Origin: Hymenopus coronatus
Lineage: Eukaryota > Arthropoda > Insecta > Mantodea > Hymenopodidae
NCBI GenBank assembly: GCA_030762935.1
Contig: CM060887.1
Span: 8,610,501 to 8,674,500 of the forward strand
Reading direction: 5' to 3'
Length of the DNA stretch: 64,000 nucleotides
Below, piece by piece: positions 43,274 through 54,698 of this stretch; positions within the stretch are counted from its first letter, which is position 1; every line of letters begins with the position of its first letter. A program made the position numbers and the translations under genes. Below the pieces are notes generated by a model. It was not told the DNA's origin, did no database searches, and saw only the letters and a program-made list of their open reading frames with translations.

Positions 43274-43705
43274 TGAGTATAGAAATATGCTTCAAAATGT
43301 ACAAAATAAGGCTCCCACCGGGTGCTTCTACCTGCCCCGTCATCATCCTGGCATGCCGTACCACCGATTATTTAACCTGGGCCCTCCCCATCCTAAACCT
43401 CAGGTGAGATAGAACATATTTCCGGCCATGAAATAGAGACTGTTTGGCAGCAGAGTGTAGCTTGACTGGCACCGAATCACTTCTAGTTTTTCTTTGCTTT
43501 ATATATTACTCGGAATTAGTGTAAACAGTTCGTGAGAGTTGAGAGAGATAATTGATTTAAAATTTTCTGCAGGTGGATATTTAATTCTAAGACTTATAAT
43601 CGCTCAAATCTGAAAGGTTTAATCATTGGAATCATCCTTATTATATTAATTTTTATTTTCTCTGCTACGTTTAGTAAGTAGGGGAAATATACCTACTCAA
43701 TTTTT
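43274..43705. other. Unassigned interval
   Basis: No recognised family. A short frame continuing from HX end B at 43213 is chance. Confidence 0.3.
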
Positions 43706-44494
43706 ATTTCTTCACGCGTACTATCTACACGGTGTATAGAGAAGGTATTGCATTCCACCCAAAAATTCAATACCGAGATTTTACCAGAAATATATGTTTC
43801 ATGGTCCCCTGTATATATAAAAAAAAAGACTTTTCAGAAAAAGGTCCGTATGTCAGTGTTTCCCTGTATCTGTGAACACGATAACTCAGTAAAATATTAA
43901 ACTTGGTATTTCAGTTTAGTAACTTCCGTTTCCATGGAAAAAAAATTCAAACATTTAGATTTTCTCAAAAAATGGCTTTAACGATTACAATCAAATAAAA
44001 CATAAATTAAAATATATATCTTTAATTTTATGGGTATACTCTGTGAATACATAGAAACATGTTTATTCTGGATGAATTTTGTGGAAGTTTGCATAAGTGC
44101 TAAACCGTAAGATATAGACAAAAACTTACCAGACATAAAATGTAGAGCTCACTAAAACACACAATTTATGAAATATACATTTTTTTCGTGGATTAGGCCG
44201 TTTTTGAGATATTCCTTGTTATTAGTTTCAGCTTTGAAAAACTTACACTTTCCTCATACGGGAATTTGTCAACTGCTGTCCATACAAACAAAGGTACCTC
44301 AACCAGCATACATAGTGAGTATTGATATAGCCTAGTGTATTCCCTTAATTCCCTACTACTTACGAGGAAGCAGGTAATAAGACTCTTACTGCCAATTATT
44401 TCTTGATTAGCATTAAGTAAATAAAGGAATAAACCTTTTAATAATGCTTTTTTGCAGAGGTGTAGAGAAAGTCATGTGAATGGAAGACAGATTT
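43706..44494 (-). mobile_element. HX copy with deletions
   Basis: End B is weak (TTTCTTCACGCGTACTATCT); end A GTGAATGGAAGACAGATTTA. The CTTCCAGGGATGCG to ACCCTTTACATGG segment is mostly deleted. Confidence 0.8.
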
Positions 44495-44558
44495 ATTCGC
44501 TCTTAATTATAATTCGTTTCATTTCGTAATCGTCTTACCCTCCCCGTATTTGTAGGAG

Positions 44559-44851
44559 TGATACTCACCTAGGATATCTAGGGGTCAGAAGTCTGTCGGG
44601 GAGCCATCGGCACGAAACCTCAAAATGGAGAAGCATGAACATGAGGAAGTGGATGATATGAAATGTAAGCGAAATTGATGACTGGAAAGATGATGATGTA
44701 GACATTGGTGGAATGAGTGGCGGGAGAAACCGGAAGACCCGAAAAAACCCTCCCAGAAGCCGCTTCGTCCACCCATATGCGTGCGCTTGGGATCGAACCC
44801 GGGTCGTCTAGGTGGGATGCCAGAGGTGTAACTACTTACCCACGGCTTCCA
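44559..44851 (-). repeat. tRNA-derived SINE
   Basis: On the minus strand, GGAAGCCGTGGGTAAGTAGT (A-box region) and ACCCGGGTTCGATCCCAAGC (B box) are followed by GGGTTTTTTCGGGTCTTCCG then GTTTCTCCCGCC. That core is shared with the SINE at 27641. The 3' half (CTCATGTTCATGCTTCTCCA) differs, suggesting a shared central domain with different tails. Confidence 0.75.
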
Positions 44852-45129
44852 ATTAATTCAGCTATAATATGTATGGAAAGTTTTATTCAGTTCATAATGT
44901 AATTAAGTAAAAAAAAACATTATTTGTATTTCTTATGTATGGGATGAGTGAAATAACCTCAAATGGAATAACGTTTGTTTTCATTTCATGTATTAGTTAT
45001 TAAAAGCTGAAATAATTGTTTGCTATTTCTGTTGTTGCTATCGATATTCGTACATTGGGTGTAGTCACGGTCGGCCATATCGTAATTCAGGAGGCAGTGA
45101 AGGAAGAAAAAAAAATCGATAAATAAAAA
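44852..45129. other. Unassigned AT-rich interval
   Basis: Nothing recognised. Confidence 0.3.
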
Positions 45130-45600
45130 TAATGTTGCCATAGCCAGGATTTGACCCACGGAATTGAATTCTCAACTGACTCCCATGTTTCCCGGTAAAC
45201 CACAACAAGCTGATTTCAAATTATTTTGAGATGACAACCCCAATGGCGACTTACAAAGTTGCAAGTACTTTAAGTCCCAGGATTCATAGTATAGCCAACT
45301 ATTATGGCCAAATGGTATTGGATTTAATTGTTTTTTCACACAAGCCGTGTGTAGGACAGCAGTTAAATAGGTAGAGCCAGACTGAAGAATTCAATGCTAT
45401 GGCCGGGATTTGAACCAGGGATCTCCCGGTCTCTTCCGGTTGCTCTACCACTGAGCTACCATGGCAACAGGCCAGCATAGCATTGCATTTCTCAACTGAC
45501 TAGCATGTTTCCCGGTAAACCACAAGCTGATCTCAAATTCTTTTGAGGTGACAACCTCAGGATTCATGGTATAGGCAACTATTATGGTCAATTGGTATTG
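45130..45600. repeat. Rearranged tRNA-arm foldback repeat (TF), copy 1
   Basis: 45382-45468, read on the minus strand, is tRNA-like: GCCATGGTAGCTCAGTGGTA then GAGCAACCGG, and CTGGTTCAAATCCCGGCC as T-arm/B box. CTCAACTGACTCCCATGTTT then CCCGGTAAACCACAA occurs at about 45172 and again, slightly changed, at 45492. The surrounding block therefore exists in two direct copies flanking the tRNA-like unit. The same modules occur at 51569-52026. Confidence 0.65.
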
Positions 45601-45615
45601 ATTTAATGGTTTTTT

Positions 45616-45751
45616 TACTTTCTCCATACGCACCATATACATAGTGTATAGAGAAAGTATTGCACTCCACCAAAAATTCGATACCGAGATTTCACCGGAA
45701 ATATATGTTTTAGGGCCCAATATCCAAAACAAGCATTTTCACAAAAAGGTC

Positions 45752-45789
<38 letters not shown>

Positions 45790-46487
45790 TGTGAACACGA
45801 TATCTCAAAAACGAAAAGTCGGTAAAATACCAAACTTGGTATTTAAGTTTAGTATGTTCCAGGGATGCGACACGAAGTTTTTGAGAAAAATCCCCCCACC
45901 CCCAACTACCCTTTACATGGAACTTTTTTCGAAAATTTTGATTTTCTCAAAAATGGCTAACGATTTTGATTAAAATTTCGGATATTAAACATATTTACCT
46001 GACAAATGAAATGTATATCTTGAATTTTCTGGGAATAGCCTCTGAAGAGTGGTTTATTCTGGATGAATTTTACTAAATTTTGAATGACTGCTAAACCGTA
46101 ACAGATGGACAAATACTTACTGCACCAAAAATGTAGAGCACATTAAAACACACAATTTATGTTATATACATTTTTTCGTGGAGTTCGTCGTTTTTGTGAC
46201 ATTCCTTATTTTTGGTTTCTGCTATGAAAAACGTATATTTTCTCATACAGGAACTTGTCAACTTCTATCCATATAGACAAAGGAACTTCATTGACATAGC
46301 AACCAGCTTTTGATTATCACTTTTACCTATGGTTGTCCCTTATTTCGCTTCTACTTATAAGGAAGCGAGTAATTAGACTATTTCTACTATTTTTTTCTGG
46401 TTAGCATAAAGTAAATAGAAGTATAAGCTTTTTAAGAATTATTTGTTGCAGGGATATGGAGAAAGTCATGTGAATGGTACACATCAG
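45616..46487 (-). mobile_element. HX copy, full length
   Basis: End B TTTTTTTACTTTCTCCATAC; end A GTGAATGGTACACATCAG. Subfamily I. Confidence 0.9.
45754..45788 (+). repeat. (GT)n microsatellite inside HX
   Basis: About 17 GT units at the standard HX position. Confidence 0.95.
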
Positions 46488-46570
46488 CCCTGTGTAGGAC
46501 AGCAGTTGGAGAGGTAGAGTCAGTTGAACAATTCAAATCCCAGTTATGGCATTGAATTTTTCAGTGTGAC
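46488..46570. repeat. TF fragment
   Basis: CCCTGTGTAGGACAGCAGTT and GGTAGAGTCAGTTGAAC match the outer arm of the tRNA-arm foldback element. It directly abuts HX end A. Confidence 0.6.
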
Positions 46571-48024
46571 TGTACATATCTAAAGAAATATGGGTAAAGC
46601 TATACGATGGTTGCAGCACACATTCGGACACACACGCGCGCACACACACACAACGGTCCTAAGAAGCAGTTTAAGTGTCTTTTAGTGCCAATCCATATTT
46701 TAAAGTGTTGAAAACATTAAGTTGTTCAGATGTGAAAGTCGCCACATTGCCCAAGTTTTGCCTACATCTTGGAATCATTGGGGTTTTTTAGCCTCACAGA
46801 TCTGTCGGCTACGCTTTGCGGCTTAGAGCCCTCCATGTTGGGCTACGCTCTCTGACTTAGGACCCTAAACGTTTATAATAGACCAGTAAGTAACCACAAA
46901 ACGGCTCTAATGACGAAAGAACAAAATACCCACGTATTGAAGTTATGTCAAGTGGTGGAACCATCGTATACTAATAAAGATATAAAATGTTAAGAAAGTC
47001 ATTACATATAGTGAAGCTATCAATTTCGTTAAAATCTGGACATCTATTCCCAACACGTGCTCGTGGTGTAGATGGAGTTACCCTGGACGCGAGTTTCAAC
47101 AACCTTCGTGGTCATCCTCTTGCAGACGTCTGAGGAAGTTGGGCAGAATCGACATCTAATCAGGCGTCTGACCGATAGTAGTGGCCTCTGGTGGTAGAAA
47201 TCGGACATCATTGACATCTGTCTTCTTCTTTCGAGTCCTTGGTGACCTCTGGTGGGACATCTCGGAACTGTTTCTTTATCTTGACTTCCAATTGTTTGTA
47301 CAAATTTTAAAATGACATCTGCTGGTGGTGAACAAAGAAACATGAATTGTCAAAGTTGTAAACTTCTTTCCGAACAAACCTATCATCTCCAGCGTCCTCT
47401 TCTTAACAAAATTTCCCTCCATCATCTAAAATCTCATCTTCAAGATTTTCGTTGGTGTCTTGGTATGTTTTAACAAAACACATGAGCAAAGTTAAAACAA
47501 TTGGTTGAGAACCAAAACCCAGCACCTAATCTCTGGTACCTTGGTGCCCCGCGAGCGAATCCAAATGAAGCGATTAACAAAAGCGAATAGCGTCTTTGCG
47601 AGACACAAAAATGGAGAGCAAGGCCGTGGAAGTGGACCTTGCAATAAACAAGGGTGCTTTGCCGAGGGTTAGGGAACGTGCGTGCGTGTATCTGACAGCA
47701 GGGTGATGCGTGACAGCGGCGTGGGAACTTCAGCTGTTCACGTGACTCCACTTGTCCGTCACTCATCGGTCAAGCCACGAGAACTGTTGCAGGTGATCCA
47801 AATCTCTTTCGTACGTACCTCGCTGTCCCATTACTCCCACCTCATCTGCTGCCACTTACTTCAATCTATCTGTCTTTCGTTTCACCAATCTGTCACGAGC
47901 AGTATTAATTATAAAGTATTCATAGAGATCTCGGTAACTAATAAGCTTTTCCATAACAATTAAGCATTTAAATATGGATAAATTTCATTATTTGTTTATT
48001 AAACACAATATATGCGAGGACCGT
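46571..48024. other. 1.45-kb HX-free interval
   Basis: 46630-46655 is a short CA/CG tract. A minus-strand frame at 47044-47343 ends in CPTSSDVCKRMTTKVVETRV and QGNS, which I suspect is the 3' tail of an old retroelement because the CTGAGGAAG-type stretch resembles other retroelement tails; no catalytic motif is visible. Frames at 47470-47963 on both strands overlap and are not credible. Confidence 0.35.
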
Positions 48025-48482
48025 TTCTTTTTTCAACCTCCGATAGGCTATAAATAAAAGACAGGTTCATAGAAAACAATTATTTTATTACTAAAAGTTT
48101 TGTACACTTATGGTTACGTTTCAACATAATAAGCGAAAAAATTAAGACATTTATCGTACCTGTACACAAGCTTTGCAATACCCGCTTCAAAAAATGTTCC
48201 GCCAATGATTTCAAATGAGCATTGACGTTGTTTTGAAGATCTTCGTTGGTTTGAAAGTGCTGTTCTCCTAGCCACGTCTTCAGTTCAGGGAAAAGGTGAA
48301 AGTCGCTGGGTGCCAGGTCAGGACTGTACGGCGGATGTTCGAAAATGTCCCATTGAAATTGTTCAAGGAACCGATGGGTTGTGGCAGCAGTGTGTGGACG
48401 AGCGTTGTCATGGATCAATACAGTTCCTGAAGTCAGCATTCCTCTTCGTTTGTTTCGAATGGCTCTCCGCAAACGTCGTAAA
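48025..48482 (-). mobile_element. FB palindromic mariner derivative, copy 4, long arm only
   Basis: From TTTTTTCAACCTCCGATAGG, the minus strand encodes RLRRAIRNKRRGMLTSGTV, LIHDNARPHTAATTHRFLEQ, FQWDIFEHPPYSPDLAPSDF, HLFPELKTWLGEQHFQTNED and LQNNVNAHLKSL. The frame then shifts and the tail continues (YDKCLNF-like). Second and third catalytic Asp positions are present. The copy stops exactly where the other copies turn round, and an HX fragment follows. The best-preserved long arm in the window. Confidence 0.82.
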
Positions 48483-48616
48483 TACCTAAATATCAACTTT
48501 GGTTTTTAACGGTCTTTTCGTTTTGAGCATGAAGTAGATAGAAGAATAAGCTTATTTACAATAATTTGTAGCAGAGATGTAGAGAAAGCCATGTGAATGG
48601 AACACATCGATTTTTC
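48483..48616. mobile_element. Two short opposed HX fragments
   Basis: 48483-48526 is a plus internal piece (AATACCTAAATATCAACTTT). 48527-48616 is a minus end-A piece (GAGCATGAAGTAGATAGAAG to GGAACACATCGATTTTT). Confidence 0.6.
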
Positions 48617-48835
48617 ATCAATCAACAGTAAGGATACTGTTGAATATATCTTGAAAAATTCAGACAATTATGTTAAATTGTCGCTGAGATAATGAGTCAA
48701 ACTTTAACATTGGCAAGACAGGACATTTCCACTCCTCTTAACGATTTCGGAATATGGTTTATTCTGTGTTGTAAATTTGAAATTTCTGTATTTGAATACG
48801 CTTGTCCTTTTATTTTCGTATTTACTCTTTTAATT

Positions 48836-50485
48836 ACTTTCTCTACACGTACTATGTACATAATGTATAGAGAAGGTATTACAATCCACCAAAAAATTCG
48901 ACACCGAGATTTCACGTGAAATACATGTTTTGGGCCCCCTCAATCCAAAAAAAGCATTTTTGGAAAAAAGGTCGGTGCGTTTGTGCGTGTGTCTGTGGAC
49001 AGCATAGCTCAAAAACGAAAAGACCGTTAAATACCAAACTTGGTATTTAAGTTTGGTATCTTCCAAGAATACGAGAAGAAGATTTTCAAGAAAATCCTCC
49101 CACTCCAAACTACCCTTTTATGAAAAACATTTACAAATTCTTGATTTTCTCAAAAACGGGTGCAAAGTTTTCATTAAAATCTCTTATGTTTAAGATATTT
49201 ACATGCAAATAAAATATATATCTTTAATTTTCTAGGAATAGCCTCTGAAGACATGTTTATTCTGAATGAATTTTGCATAACTAGTAAACCATAAGAGATA
49301 GACAAAAACGTACTATAAAAAAGTCTGATGTGTTACACTCACATGACTTTCTCTAGCTGTTCTACAAACTCCATACATAATATTCCTCTTCTTTCTGCAC
49401 CTTGCTAATCGTGGTACACATTAGCACAATGTTCTTATTACTTAGTTCCGTATAAGTAGGAAGAAAATAAGGGAATACACTAGGCTAAACAAATAGTCAA
49501 ATGTTTTAAAAGCTGTCGTTATGCGATTATCTACAAATCGCTTCTTTTCTTGGTCAGGAGTAGAACAAAAGAATAACGGACACTCCCGTCTGAGAAAAGT
49601 ATAAGTACTACACAATTGAAACTAATAACAATGAATACCTCGAAAACGGTAAGCTCCACGAGAAAAATGTATATGACATAACTTGTGTATTTTAACAATA
49701 CCTAAATTTCTTGTATAGTAAGTTTTAGACTGTCTCTTACGGTTTACTAGTTATACCAAATTAAGCAAAATTCATCCAGAATAAACAGGTCTTCAGGAGC
49801 TATTCCCAGAAAATTCAAGATATACATTTTATTTGCTAGGTAAATATCTTTAATATATGATATCAAAATCGTTAGAGCCATTTTTAAGAAAATCAACATT
49901 TTCAAAAGAAGTACCATGTAAAGGGTAGTTTGGGGTGGGGGGATTTTTCTCAAAATCTTCGTGTCGCATTCCTGGAAGATACTAAACTTAAATACCAAGT
50001 TTGGTATTTTAGCTACTTTTCGTTTTTGAGTTATCGTGTTCACAGACACACGGACACACACACACACACGCACACACTGTCCTTTTTCTGGAAATATTTT
50101 TTTTGGGTACAGGGGGTGCTAAAAAATGTATTTCCGGTGAAATCTCGGTATCGAATTTTTGGGTGGAATACAATACTTCTCTATTCCTATGTACATTGTA
50201 CATATGGGGCTAGAGAAAGTATAAAATGTAGATCTCGTTATAACACACAATTTATGTCACATGCATTTTTTCGTGCAGTTGACAGATTTTGAGATATTCC
50301 TTGTTATTGGTTTCAGCTTTAAAAGCTTAATGGTACTCCCTTATTTCTCTCCTACTTACAAGGAAGCAAGTAATAAGACTATTTCTGGTAATTTGTTCTC
50401 GATTAGCATGAAGTAAATAGAAGATTTTTAAGAATAATTTGTTGCAGAGGTATAGAGAAAGTCATGTGAATGGAACACATCGATT
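48836..50485 (-). mobile_element. HX copy split by an opposite HX copy (outer element)
   Basis: 48836-49323 runs from end B to ACGTACTATAAAAAA. The element resumes at 50223 with AAAATGTAGATCTCG and ends with ACACATCGATTTT at end A. The rejoined A-run site matches uninterrupted copies (TACTACACAAAAAATGTAGA). Confidence 0.85.
49324..50222 (+). mobile_element. HX copy nested in HX (inner element)
   Basis: End A TCTGATGTGTTACACTCACA and end B GGCTAGAGAAAGTATA, about 899 bp. The front carries older-subgroup markers (ACACTAGGCTAAACAAATAG) but the back carries subfamily-I markers (GAGTTATCGTGTTCACAGAC), so it looks like a chimera of subfamilies. Confidence 0.87.
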
Positions 50486-51092
50486 TTGTAATATTGCGAT
50501 TGATGTAGACCAGTGTGTGTATTGGTATTTAAATAAATACAGTTATTCATTCATCCAAATACAACGTTTTTTGGACGCTTCGAGTGTATTTGTTGGACGC
50601 CCGCCCCTCGTGTGTCAAGTTTGAGAGCTATGAGTGGCACCCCAGGGCCGTTCCTGACCCTTATGTCGCTGTTAGACGTAGGGACAGCGCCCTAGAGTCC
50701 TGTCAAAGGGACGAAACGATTTGTACCGACGTGCAGTTAACTGCTGCCCGAAGTGTGTGGAGGCCCCCACCCCCACGTCCCGCTAGATACATTTTCCTGT
50801 CATAAAAAACAGTAGAGAATGATGGGGAGGGAGATCTTTATGGGCTACTTAATCTAACCTTTATAATCAAAAAGAAAGTGCCGCGATATTTCGTTATATG
50901 GCCAGCTCGACACCATAGTAACGTGGACCAAGATGCTGCGAGCTCATTCACTAGTGTAACCTGATGTGGTGGGGAAGATTCATACGATAATAACACACCA
51001 CCACACGTGCTTCTGAACTCTGTTCCGCATATCACGAGTTCGAACCTGGGTTGGGATAAGGTACCTCTTCATTATGCTCGCCTATCAATTTT
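50486..51092. other. Unassigned GC-richer interval
   Basis: Two overlapping plus frames (50439-50805) contain no recognisable motif. At about 50985-51060, CACGAGTTCGAACCTGGG is B-box-like, a weak SINE remnant. Confidence 0.35.
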
Positions 51093-51568
51093 ATTTACTC
51101 TAAGTGTACTATGTAAGTACATAATAGGTGGGGAAGGTATTGTGTTTCACTTAAAAGTTCGATATTTTAGTGGAAATACCTGCTTTGGGACTCCCTGAAT
51201 CAAAACACAAAAATGTAGAGCACATTAAAACACACAATATGTAATATCATTTCTTTCGTGGAATTAGTCGTTTTGAGCTATTCCTTGTTTTTGTTTTCAG
51301 CTTTAAAAAACTTATACTTTTCTCATACAGGAATTTGTCAACTCCTGTCCATACAAACAAAGAAACTTCAGTCACATAGCAACCAGCTTTTGACTATCAC
51401 TTTAACCTATGGTACTCCCTTTTTCCACTTCTACTTAGACGGAAGCAAGTAATAAGACTATTTCTGCTAATTTTTTTCTCGATTAGCATGAAGTAAATAG
51501 AAGCATACTCTTTTTAAGAATGTGTTGCTGATCTGTAGAGAAAGTCTTGTGAATGGAACACATCAGAT
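51093..51568 (-). mobile_element. HX copy with large internal deletion
   Basis: Diverged end B (TACTCTAAGTGTACTATGTA). CCCTGAATCAAAACACAAAA joins the end-B side to the TGTAGAGCACATTAAAACAC block, deleting about 400 bp including the microsatellite. End A is complete (GGAACACATCAGATGTG). Confidence 0.8.
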
Positions 51569-52026
51569 GTGTTTTTACACAAGCCGTATGAACGACAGAA
51601 GTTAGGTAGAGTCAGACTGAACAACTTAATACCATAGCCGGGATATGAACCAGGGATCTCCCGATGTTTAGCCAGTTGCTCTTCCACTGAGTTACCATGG
51701 CAACTTGCCGACAACTCCTGTCCTACACACGGACCAATTGACTATAACAGTTGGCTATACTATGAATCCTGGGACTTAAAGTACTTGCAACATTGTAAGT
51801 CGCCATTGGGGTTGTCATCTCAAAATAATTTGACAATACCTTGTGGTTTACCGTGAAACATACGAGTCAGTTCAGAAATTCAATGCATGTTGCCATGGTA
51901 GCTCAGTGGTGGAGCAACCGGCTAGATATCGGGAGATCCGTGGTTCAAATCCCGGCCCTGTCATTGAATTTTTCAGTCTGACTCTACCTATCCAACTCTT
52001 TGTTACTGTTCGCCCATCAATTTTTA
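51569..52026. repeat. tRNA-arm foldback element (TF), copy 2
   Basis: AGGTAGAGTCAGACTGAA at about 51605 and its reverse complement TTCAGTCTGACTCTACCT at about 51975 bound inverted arms. Each arm carries a tRNA-like unit: minus strand at 51625-51705, plus strand at 51891-51963. The plus unit reads GCCATGGTAGCTCAGTGGTG, then GAGCAACCGG, and later GTGGTTCAAATCCCGGCC. The spacer holds AGTCGCCATTGGGGTTGTCA and TTGTGGTTTACCGTGAAACA, also present at 45130-45600. Confidence 0.75.
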
Positions 52027-52220
52027 TTTTCTCTAAGTGTACTATGCAAGTGCATAGTACGTAGGGAAGGATTTGTGTTTCACTGAAAGATTAAATGTCG
52101 ATATCTTACCGGAAATACATGCTTTGGGACTCCCTGAATAAAAAACAATAACATTTTAAAAAAAAGTGTATGTGTGTCTGCAGCGTAACTCAAAACTGAA
52201 AGGTCCATTAAGGGAAGCCA
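52027..52220 (-). mobile_element. HX end-B fragment, diverged subgroup
   Basis: ATTTTCTCTAAGTGTACTAT, ACCGGAAATACATGCTTTGG and AACTCAAAACTGAAAGGTCC. Shares the CTAAGTGTACTATG end with the copy at 51093. Confidence 0.65.
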
Positions 52221-52374
52221 AATGAATATTTTTATAATTTCTTTTCATTTTCATGTTTTAATTACATATGGATGTTTTAAACCCCCCTCTCATTTTGGTA
52301 TACCTTTTATAGAGGTATGCTAATTGTAAATAGTTTTAAAATATTGTTGAAAATAATCCTGCTTAGTGCTTTTT

Positions 52375-52885
52375 GCTTTCTCTACACGTACTTTATACAT
52401 AGTGTATAGAGAAGATATTGCACTCCACCCAAAAATCGATACCGAGATTTCACCGAAAATATATATTTTAGGGTCCCCTGTATCCCCCCCCCCCAAAAGC
52501 ATTTTCAGAAAAAGGTCCGTGTGTTTGTCCGTGTGTCTGTGAACACAATAACTCAAAAACGAAAATTCGGTAAAATAACAAACTTGGCATTTAAGTGTAG
52601 TATCTTCCAGGGATACGACCCCAAACTACTCTTTACATGGAACTTTTTTCGAAAATTTTGATTTTCTCAAATATGGCTCTAACGATTTTGATTAAATTAT
52701 TGTATAATAAAGATATTTACCTGACAAATAAAAATGTATATCTTGAATTTTCTGGGAATAGCCTCTGATGACTACTTTATTCTCAATTAGTTGTACGGAA
52801 TTCTGCATAACTGCTAAACGGTAAGAGATGGACAAAAACTTACTACACAAAAAATGTAGAGCACGTTAAAAAACACAATTTGTGC
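52375..52885 (-). mobile_element. HX copy, end-A half missing
   Basis: End B TTTGCTTTCTCTACACGTAC. A run of 10 C precedes AAAAGCATTTTCAG. It stops at ACAATTTGTGCTATACATAT. Subfamily I. Confidence 0.82.
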
Positions 52886-53892
52886 TATACATATGTTTAA
52901 TAATCTACAATTCTGCAAGGAAAATCCTAGTGATTCATTATTTAAGAAGTCTGGGTCTGAGAAGCCCAACAAGCCCGTTAAACGCCCTGAGAAGAGTCGA
53001 TTGCTACTCCAAACCAAGCATAAGCGCGAATAGACTTTTAGTTCAAATTTAGCGAAGAGGATCTCGTGCTTCAGGTCTCGTACATGGTATTTCGAATCCT
53101 ATTGTAAATAATACAATCGTCTGCGAACAATCTAATCTAACATTTAATAGTTATATCATTAACAAAGGTAAGAAAAAATAACGAACCCCAGTAGCTCTAC
53201 TAAACTTTTATGACAATCACTTCCCAGTCAATATCTTCACACTCCTAATTTATTGCACAATTTGAAAACCTCTCTCTCCGCAGGAGGATCCATTTCTTCT
53301 GCGGTGATGCCAACTTTATTACTTTGACACAAGCAGTAGCTTCTGCAGAAGTCTTGTCAATTTATGTTTTACGATAGCATTGTCTTTAAACGATATCCCG
53401 ACCAAACCACAAGCAGAAGATAGAAAATTAAATTGGAAGAGGCAATAAAAGAATATTTATCTATACGCTACCGTCAGCCAGGCTGATGAATGTGGTCACC
53501 TGTGCTGGCGGAATGTTGAGTCAACCAATTGGCTCAGAGCTTGGGTCGTCTACATATGTCGACTCCGGTCTGTGGCTTTAAAGTGAAACCTCCTTTATAA
53601 CACTTTTAATTGCGTGTTATTGCCATTTCAAGATCTATAGGAAATTGGATTCCAAGATTTAGCTCGGTCAGGGTGGTAAGACTGAGAGGTAACTTGCTCA
53701 AAGAGCACAGAATTTCAACATCTTACTTCTCTGCTCCATTTAGTAAGTAGAGGAAGTAAAATATTACACCCATAGGATCAATACTCACATTTCACTTAAA
53801 ATACACCTTTTAACGTCCTGAATAAAACCAGTTTTTCTACAACCGAGCGTAATAGAGTAGTTTACTAACTCATTTTACGTTCCAAAATTTAT
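52886..53892. other. 1-kb HX-free interval with LINE remnant
   Basis: Contains the FADD reverse-transcriptase scrap described separately. 53450-53750 is unrecognised, ending near a TTTAGTAAGTAGAGGAAGTA block also seen at about 43672-43686. Confidence 0.4.
53080..53200 (-). pseudogene. LINE reverse-transcriptase fragment with FADD box
   Basis: On the minus strand, FVNDITIKC is followed within a few codons, in a shifted frame, by IRLFADDCIIYNRI. FADD is the catalytic reverse-transcriptase motif and LFADDCIIY is its usual form in jockey/CR1/I-type LINEs. The fragment is short and frameshifted, with no ends visible, and is distinct in sequence from the LINE at 23.7-25.8 kb. Confidence 0.6.
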
Positions 53893-54500
53893 GTTTACTT
53901 TCTCTACACGTACTATGTACGTAGTGTATAGAGAAGGTATTGCATTGTACCAAAAATTCAATACCGAGATTTCATCTGAAATATATATTTTTAAGATACC
54001 CTGCATTAAGTTAGGTGTTTAACGGAATTTTCATTTTAAAGTTATGCTGCCCCCCCAAACACACACAAAATCATGTTCATTTTTCCAGTCATGTTTTTTT
54101 TTTGGCGGGGAGACCTCAAAACCTCGTAGTACGCGTAGAGAAAGTAACGATAAAATGCTTCTTTTGGTCTTATGGGATCTCAAAGCATATGTTTCTGAGA
54201 TAATAAAAATTTTCAAAAAATGTTCCATGTAAACGTTTGTTGGGGCAGATGGGAATTTTCTTCAAAATCTTGTGACGCCTCCTTGGGGGTCAAGTTTGGC
54301 ATTTAACGGACTTTTCGTTTTTGGGCTATGCTGTCCACAGACACACACGCACACACAAGAGACACTTACGCACATTGACGCACGCGGACATTTTTAAATT
54401 TTTTTTTTCATTCAACATAAATTCTCAATGAAATCTCTGTTTCGAATTTTTGAATGCAATATAATACGGTCGCCATATGCTATAGAGAAAGTAAAAATGT
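53893..54500. mobile_element. Mosaic of three HX fragments
   Basis: 53893-54002 is a minus end-B piece (TTTACTTTCTCTACACGTAC). 54003-54145 is a plus microsatellite-to-end-B piece ending GTACGCGTAGAGAAAGTAAC. 54150-54500 is a plus piece ending CTATAGAGAAAGTAAAAATG. Old and deleted. Confidence 0.65.
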
Positions 54501-54698
54501 AGCCTAACTTTCCAAACACAGCTTCACAGGACTTCGAAACTCTCACATGAAGGAAATATGAACAAGATGCAAATGCTGCGAATCACTAAAGTAAAACTTT
54601 CCGATCCATGAAAAAAAAAAAAAATTCCTTCTCTAACACTAATATTTACAAAGCCAATGCTGTTTTACCAAGTTATTGTACCAAAATGTTTTAAAAAC
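54501..54698. other. Unassigned spacer
   Basis: AT-rich, with an A run at about 54612-54624; nothing recognised. Confidence 0.3.

Noticed and set aside
46800..47345. Minus-strand frame ending near CKRMTTKVVETRVQGN as an intact retroelement protein
   Set aside because: Only a tail-like stretch is suggestive; no reverse transcriptase, endonuclease or integrase motif is present.
51891..51963. Genuine tRNA gene
   Set aside because: It has A- and B-box-like motifs but imperfect acceptor pairing, a mirror-image partner and related copies at 45 kb, so it is better read as a tRNA-derived repeat.
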